This document shows, piece by piece, positions 6,751 through 9,118 of a stretch of 9,118 nt of DNA. The notes beneath the pieces are model-generated. The model was not told the DNA's origin. It did no database searches and worked only from the letters and a program-made list of their open reading frames with translations. How positions within the stretch are numbered: the stretch's first letter is position 1; every line of letters begins with the position of its first letter. This DNA comes from Rhodospirillaceae bacterium. GTDB taxonomy: Bacteria > Pseudomonadota > Alphaproteobacteria > Rhodospirillales > 2-02-FULL-58-16. Position numbers and translations under genes: made by a program. The stretch spans positions 1-9,118 of the forward strand of contig DUZD01000095.1 of assembly GCA_013349695.1 (NCBI GenBank), read 5' to 3'.

Positions 6751-6789
6751 CTCAGCTATCTCCTGGCCGTCTCGAACGAATCTCGCGGA

Positions 6790-7008
6790 TCAATGGAGCC
6801 GCACTCCGGCGGTGCTTTTCTTCACCAGCATTTCCTCGACCACCATTTCGATCCGCTTCCACAAGCGGTAGCCTTCGATGTTGTCAAAGCAGAGAAACAT
6901 GTCGGCATGCATGGTAGCGATCGCGCAGGCGTTCCTGCCGTGATTTTTCAGCATCGTTATCGCCGACTGTACGATTTCGGCATCGCTGATGATAGGCTTC
7001 GGCTCCAT
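6790..7008 (-). CDS. Small conserved protein of unknown function
   Basis: This 72-residue protein lies directly upstream of flbT on the same strand. It contains AEIVQSAITMLKNHGRNACA at 10-29, HADMFLCFDNIEGYRLWKRI at 34-53 and a helical end EMVVEEML. The pattern (helix with a HG turn, ALA/ACA helix, D-x-EG-x-x-W-x-RI, EEL/EEM) resembles short unnamed proteins common in Rhodospirillales; I know no assigned function. It does not look like FlaF, which is longer and begins differently. Two adjacent ATGs could start it. The second (7006-7008) is preferred because GAGG lies four bases before it but only one base before the first. The frame stays open upstream to 7140, but that extension is arginine- and proline-rich and lacks family resemblance. 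No membrane segment or signal peptide is present. Confidence 0.65.
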   Translation of the reverse strand: MEPKPIISDAEIVQSAITMLKNHGRNACAIATMHADMFLCFDNIEGYRLWKRIEMVVEEMLVKKSTAGVRLH

Positions 7009-7200
7009 CATGCCTCGACCATAGCAACCATCGGTAAACGGCTGGTTAATCGCCGTCCCGGTTGTCCGGGAGGGGGAGCGGGCCGGAACCGATTCCCTGG
7101 CAAACGGGAAATGCTCTAAGCTTCCACCAAGCCCGTTCAAGGGGTGTCGGCCAGGACGGTCCCTCCTCGGCGCGGCCTGAAAGGAACAGATTCAAACGTC
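7009..7200. promoter_or_regulatory. Divergent intergenic region between the flbT unit and pyrC
   Basis: These 192 bases separate two units transcribed in opposite directions, so promoters for both should lie here. The sequence is GC-rich and I could not pick convincing -35/-10 hexamers. The pyrC ATG has AAAGGAA 15-20 bases upstream, rather far for a strong ribosome-binding site. Confidence 0.35.
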
Positions 7201-8532
7201 ATGGCGGAGACTTTCGATCTCGTCTTGCAAGGCGGCACCTGCGTCACCCCGTCCGCCATCGGTGAAGCCGACGTCGGCGTGGCGGACGGATTGATCAAAA
7301 GCATCGGGGACCTGGGCCGATTCCGGGCGGTGGAAGTTTTCGACGCCGCCGGCCTTCACATCCTGCCCGGCGTCATCGACACCCAGGTTCACTTTCGCGA
7401 ACCGGGCCTGACGGAAAAGGAAGACATCGCCACCGGCAGCGCGGCGGCGGCCCTGGGCGGAGTTACGGCGGTCTTCGAGATGCCCAATACCAAGCCGCCG
7501 ACCATTAGCGCCGCCGCCTTGGCCGACAAATGCCGCCGGGCCAAAAACCGGGCCTGGGTCGACATCGCTTTTTACGTCGGCGCGACGGCCGCGAATGTCG
7601 AGCATTTGAACGACCTGGAACGCCTGCCTGGTTGCGCCGGGGTCAAAATTTTCATGGGCGGTTCGACCGGCGGCCTGCTTGTCGCCGACGAAACCACCTT
7701 GGCCCAGGTCCTGGCCAACGGCTGCCGGCGTTGCGCCGTGCATTGCGAGGACGAGGACCGCTTGCGAGACCGGTTCAAGCTGGTCGAAGGCGGCGCCAAG
7801 GTTCACCGGCACCCACAATGGCGGGACGCGAAAACGGCCCTTCTCGCCACCCGGAGGCTTTTGCGGCTGGCCCGGGGAACGAAGCGCCGGGTTCACGTTC
7901 TGCATGTAAGCACGGCCGACGAAATGGCCCTGCTCGGCGGTCATCACGACATTGCCACCGTCGAGGTGACGCCCCAGCACCTGACCCTCGTGGCGCCCGA
8001 AACGTACGATGAGTTGGGAACGCTTGCGCAGATGAATCCGCCGATCAGGGAGGCGCGCCACCGGGACGCCCTGTGGACCGCCGTCGACAACGGCCTTGTC
8101 GATTGCATCGGCTCCGACCACGCCCCGCATTTAAAGGAAGACAAGGACAGGCCCTACCCTGAAAGCCCGTCCGGCATGCCCGGCGTGCAAACCTTGGTGC
8201 CGGTGATGCTGAATCACGTGCATCAGGGCAGGCTCAGCCTCGGGCGATTCGTCGATTTGACCAGCGCCGGGCCGGCTCGCGTTTTCGCCATCTCCGGAAA
8301 GGGACGGATCGCCGCCGGTTTCGACGCCGATTTCACCGTCGTTGACCTGAAAGCCCGGCGCGCCATCACCTCGATGTGGATCGCCAGCCGCTGCGGCTGG
8401 ACGCCTTTCGAGGGAATGGACGCAACCGGCTGGCCCGTCGCCACCTTCGTCCGCGGCCTTCAGGTCATGCGCGAAGGCGAACTCCTGGGCGAGCCCAGGG
8501 GCTCGGCGGTGCGGTTCCTGGAGTGTCTTTAA
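7201..8532 (+). CDS. pyrC: Dihydroorotase
   Basis: Dihydroorotase closes N-carbamoyl-aspartate to dihydroorotate, the third step of pyrimidine synthesis, in the cytoplasm. Counting from the ATG at 7201 (443 residues), amidohydrolase landmarks appear in order: PGVIDTQVHFREPGLTEKED at 56-75, GGVTAVFEMPNT at 86-97, GVKIFMGGSTGG at 147-158 with K149 at the carboxylated-lysine position, HCEDEDR with H181, HVLHVST with H235, and IGSDHAPH with D306. The first histidine of the usual HxH pair is glutamine (Q62-V-H64). From memory this also occurs in other alphaproteobacterial members annotated as dihydroorotase, so it may be a subfamily trait. The frame stays open to an ATG at 7144, but the extra 19 residues do not fit the family. 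No pyrB is adjacent. A hydantoinase- or allantoinase-like role cannot be excluded. Confidence 0.85.
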   Translation: MAETFDLVLQGGTCVTPSAIGEADVGVADGLIKSIGDLGRFRAVEVFDAAGLHILPGVIDTQVHFREPGLTEKEDIATGSAAAALGGVTAVFEMPNTKPPTISAAALADKCRRAKNRAWVDIAFYVGATAANVEHLNDLERLPGCAGVKIFMGGSTGGLLVADETTLAQVLANGCRRCAVHCEDEDRLRDRFKLVEGGAKVHRHPQWRDAKTALLATRRLLRLARGTKRRVHVLHVSTADEMALLGGHHDIATVEVTPQHLTLVAPETYDELGTLAQMNPPIREARHRDALWTAVDNGLVDCIGSDHAPHLKEDKDRPYPESPSGMPGVQTLVPVMLNHVHQGRLSLGRFVDLTSAGPARVFAISGKGRIAAGFDADFTVVDLKARRAITSMWIASRCGWTPFEGMDATGWPVATFVRGLQVMREGELLGEPRGSAVRFLECL

Positions 8533-8715
8533 GCGGCGCTTTCCAAGTCAACCCGCCAGCTCCTCTATTCAGGGACCGCTGGATTATATTAATTGGTGGT
8601 TGATTCGCGCGGGGCGGGGTATAGTTATCGACCCGAGATACATCGACGTTAGTTCGGGCATGTTATTTTTTTGATAAAGTCCTCGTTTTTTCGGTGAACA
8701 GGAGGAACGATCCCA
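8533..8715 (+). promoter_or_regulatory. AT-rich leader of the Mms6-like gene
   Basis: This 183-bp region is clearly more AT-rich than its surroundings from about 8575 on, with runs such as TTATTTTTTTGATAAAG at 8663-8679. TTGATT (8600-8605) and TATAGT (8620-8625) look like promoter hexamers, but their 14-base spacing is short. No terminator for pyrC was identified. The position suggests a separate promoter for the downstream gene. Confidence 0.35.
8700..8705 (+). promoter_or_regulatory. Strong Shine-Dalgarno sequence
   Basis: AGGAGG lies ten bases before the ATG at 8716 and supports that start. Confidence 0.75.
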
Positions 8716-9093
8716 ATGGCGACTTTGCAGCAGTTCGCACTGGGCAAAAGCCCGGCGGAATTAGAGACGATGGCCGAACAGCTTGAAAGGATGGCGGACG
8801 TCAAGGCGGCGGCCGCAACCCAAGCAAATACAGCGGCTGCTCAAGGAATGGGAACCGGCAAGGTCGCGGCCGCGGCTAAAGCAGGCGGCGCGATGGCGGG
8901 AAAAGCCGGCATGGCGGTCACTGTTCCAGCGAAAGCGGCCGCGGGTTCGTCCATTTTAACTGGCGGCGCAACGGTCTGGACCGGCAACGGATTGAGCCTT
9001 GGTCTCGGTGTACCGCACCCGGTTTCCCGGACACAAGTTTGTCATGCGGCGGGTCTGACTGACAACACCGCATTCCACTTTTCCCTGGCCTGA
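8716..9093 (+). CDS. Mms6/MamD-like magnetosome protein, truncated by an IS end
   Basis: The frame encodes 125 residues, but only about the first 98 look native. They form a charged helix (SPAELETMAEQLERMADVK at 12-30), an alanine/lysine/glycine-rich stretch (30-78), and GGATVWTGNGLSLGLG (83-98). Mms6 and MamD of magnetospirilla share an AAAQG-x-GTK-type Ala/Lys/Gly-rich lead and a GG-x-x-WTGKGLSLGLGLGLG motif just before a membrane segment. Those proteins sit in the magnetosome membrane and help control magnetite crystal size and shape. Here the sequence leaves the family exactly after LGLG. Residues 99-125 (from VPHPVSRTQVCHAAG) come from inserted DNA, so the membrane segment and, for Mms6, the acidic iron-binding tail are absent. 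The start is well supported by AGGAGG. Which family member it was cannot be decided. The product is probably non-functional. Confidence 0.65.
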   Translation: MATLQQFALGKSPAELETMAEQLERMADVKAAAATQANTAAAQGMGTGKVAAAAKAGGAMAGKAGMAVTVPAKAAAGSSILTGGATVWTGNGLSLGLGVPHPVSRTQVCHAAGLTDNTAFHFSLA

Positions 9094-9118
9094 TTGGGGC
9101 TCAGGAAGCCGTTCTTCT
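9009..9118 (-). mobile_element. End of an IS3-family-like element, continuing past the window
   Basis: At 9009 the Mms6-like reading gives way to TGTACCGCACCCGGTTTCCC, which begins with the TG dinucleotide usual for IS3-family ends and resembles their GGTTT...GGACA termini. Just inside is a minus-strand transposase-like reading (9042-9116). Only one end is visible, so the partner inverted repeat and target duplication cannot be checked here. Confidence 0.5.
9042..9118 (-). pseudogene. 3' end of an IS3-family transposase (OrfB-like), probably damaged
   Basis: The minus-strand frame entering from the right edge reads KNGFLSPNQAREKWNAV and then SVRPAA before a TGA at 9042-9044. IS3-family OrfB proteins commonly have WFLSLDDAREKIEAW in the integrase core, followed by a YN-x-x-RPH-x-x-LG segment. 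The first part matches well, but the second is missing or reduced to a bare VRP, suggesting an internal deletion or frameshift. Only 24 residues are visible, so the family call is tentative. Confidence 0.45.

Noticed and set aside
7009..7140. N-terminal extension of the small gene upstream of flbT
   Set aside because: The added residues are arginine/proline-rich without family resemblance, and GAGG close to the internal ATG favours the short form.
7144..7200. Upstream ATG for pyrC
   Set aside because: The extra 19 residues do not match dihydroorotase N-termini, and the ATG at 7201 begins directly at the family's first strand.
7192..8130. 312-codon minus-strand frame opposite pyrC
   Set aside because: It is a shadow of dihydroorotase, where all catalytic motifs are on the plus strand.

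Overview
The window is GC-rich, with SirB1, BON-lipoprotein, YraN, FlbT and dihydroorotase genes of alphaproteobacterial type. The intergenic palindromes are also of a kind common in that class. A gene at the right edge encodes an alanine/lysine/glycine-rich protein ending in a WTG-x-GLSLGLG motif, which I recognise from the Mms6/MamD/MamG magnetosome proteins. Together this suggests a member of the Rhodospirillales, possibly a magnetotactic one (or one carrying magnetosome-island remnants). That is an inference from protein reading, not from a database search.

Layout, left to right. 1-182: intergenic, with a 127-bp nested inverted repeat. 183-2113: three minus-strand genes transcribed yraN -> BON lipoprotein -> sirB1; the last two overlap by 4 bp. 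2188-3863: a complete, apparently intact IS1182-type insertion sequence with perfect 17-bp terminal inverted repeats and a GACC duplication at its flanks. 3903-4025: a decayed CHAT-protease-like fragment lying in frame behind the next gene's stop codon. 4041-5959: a minus-strand pair, methyltransferase -> glycosyltransferase, overlapping by 4 bp. 5960-6288: a stretch with no supported gene and one 19-bp palindrome. 6289-7008: a minus-strand pair, a small protein of unknown function -> flbT. 7201-8532: a plus-strand dihydroorotase. 8716-9008: an Mms6/MamD-like gene on the plus strand, cut off by what reads as the end of an IS3-family element (9009 to the window edge).

The genes fall into unrelated functional blocks: conserved housekeeping (yraN/BON/sirB1, pyrC), flagellar regulation (flbT), polysaccharide or protein decoration (methyltransferase and glycosyltransferase) and biomineralisation (the Mms6-like gene). 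Two insertion sequences and one gene relic mark this as a rearranged, accessory-rich segment. The usual partners of several genes (a flaF beside flbT, rsmI beside yraN, pyrB beside pyrC) are not seen here. I found no tRNA, rRNA, CRISPR array or riboswitch. The most interesting item is the interrupted magnetosome-type gene at the right edge.
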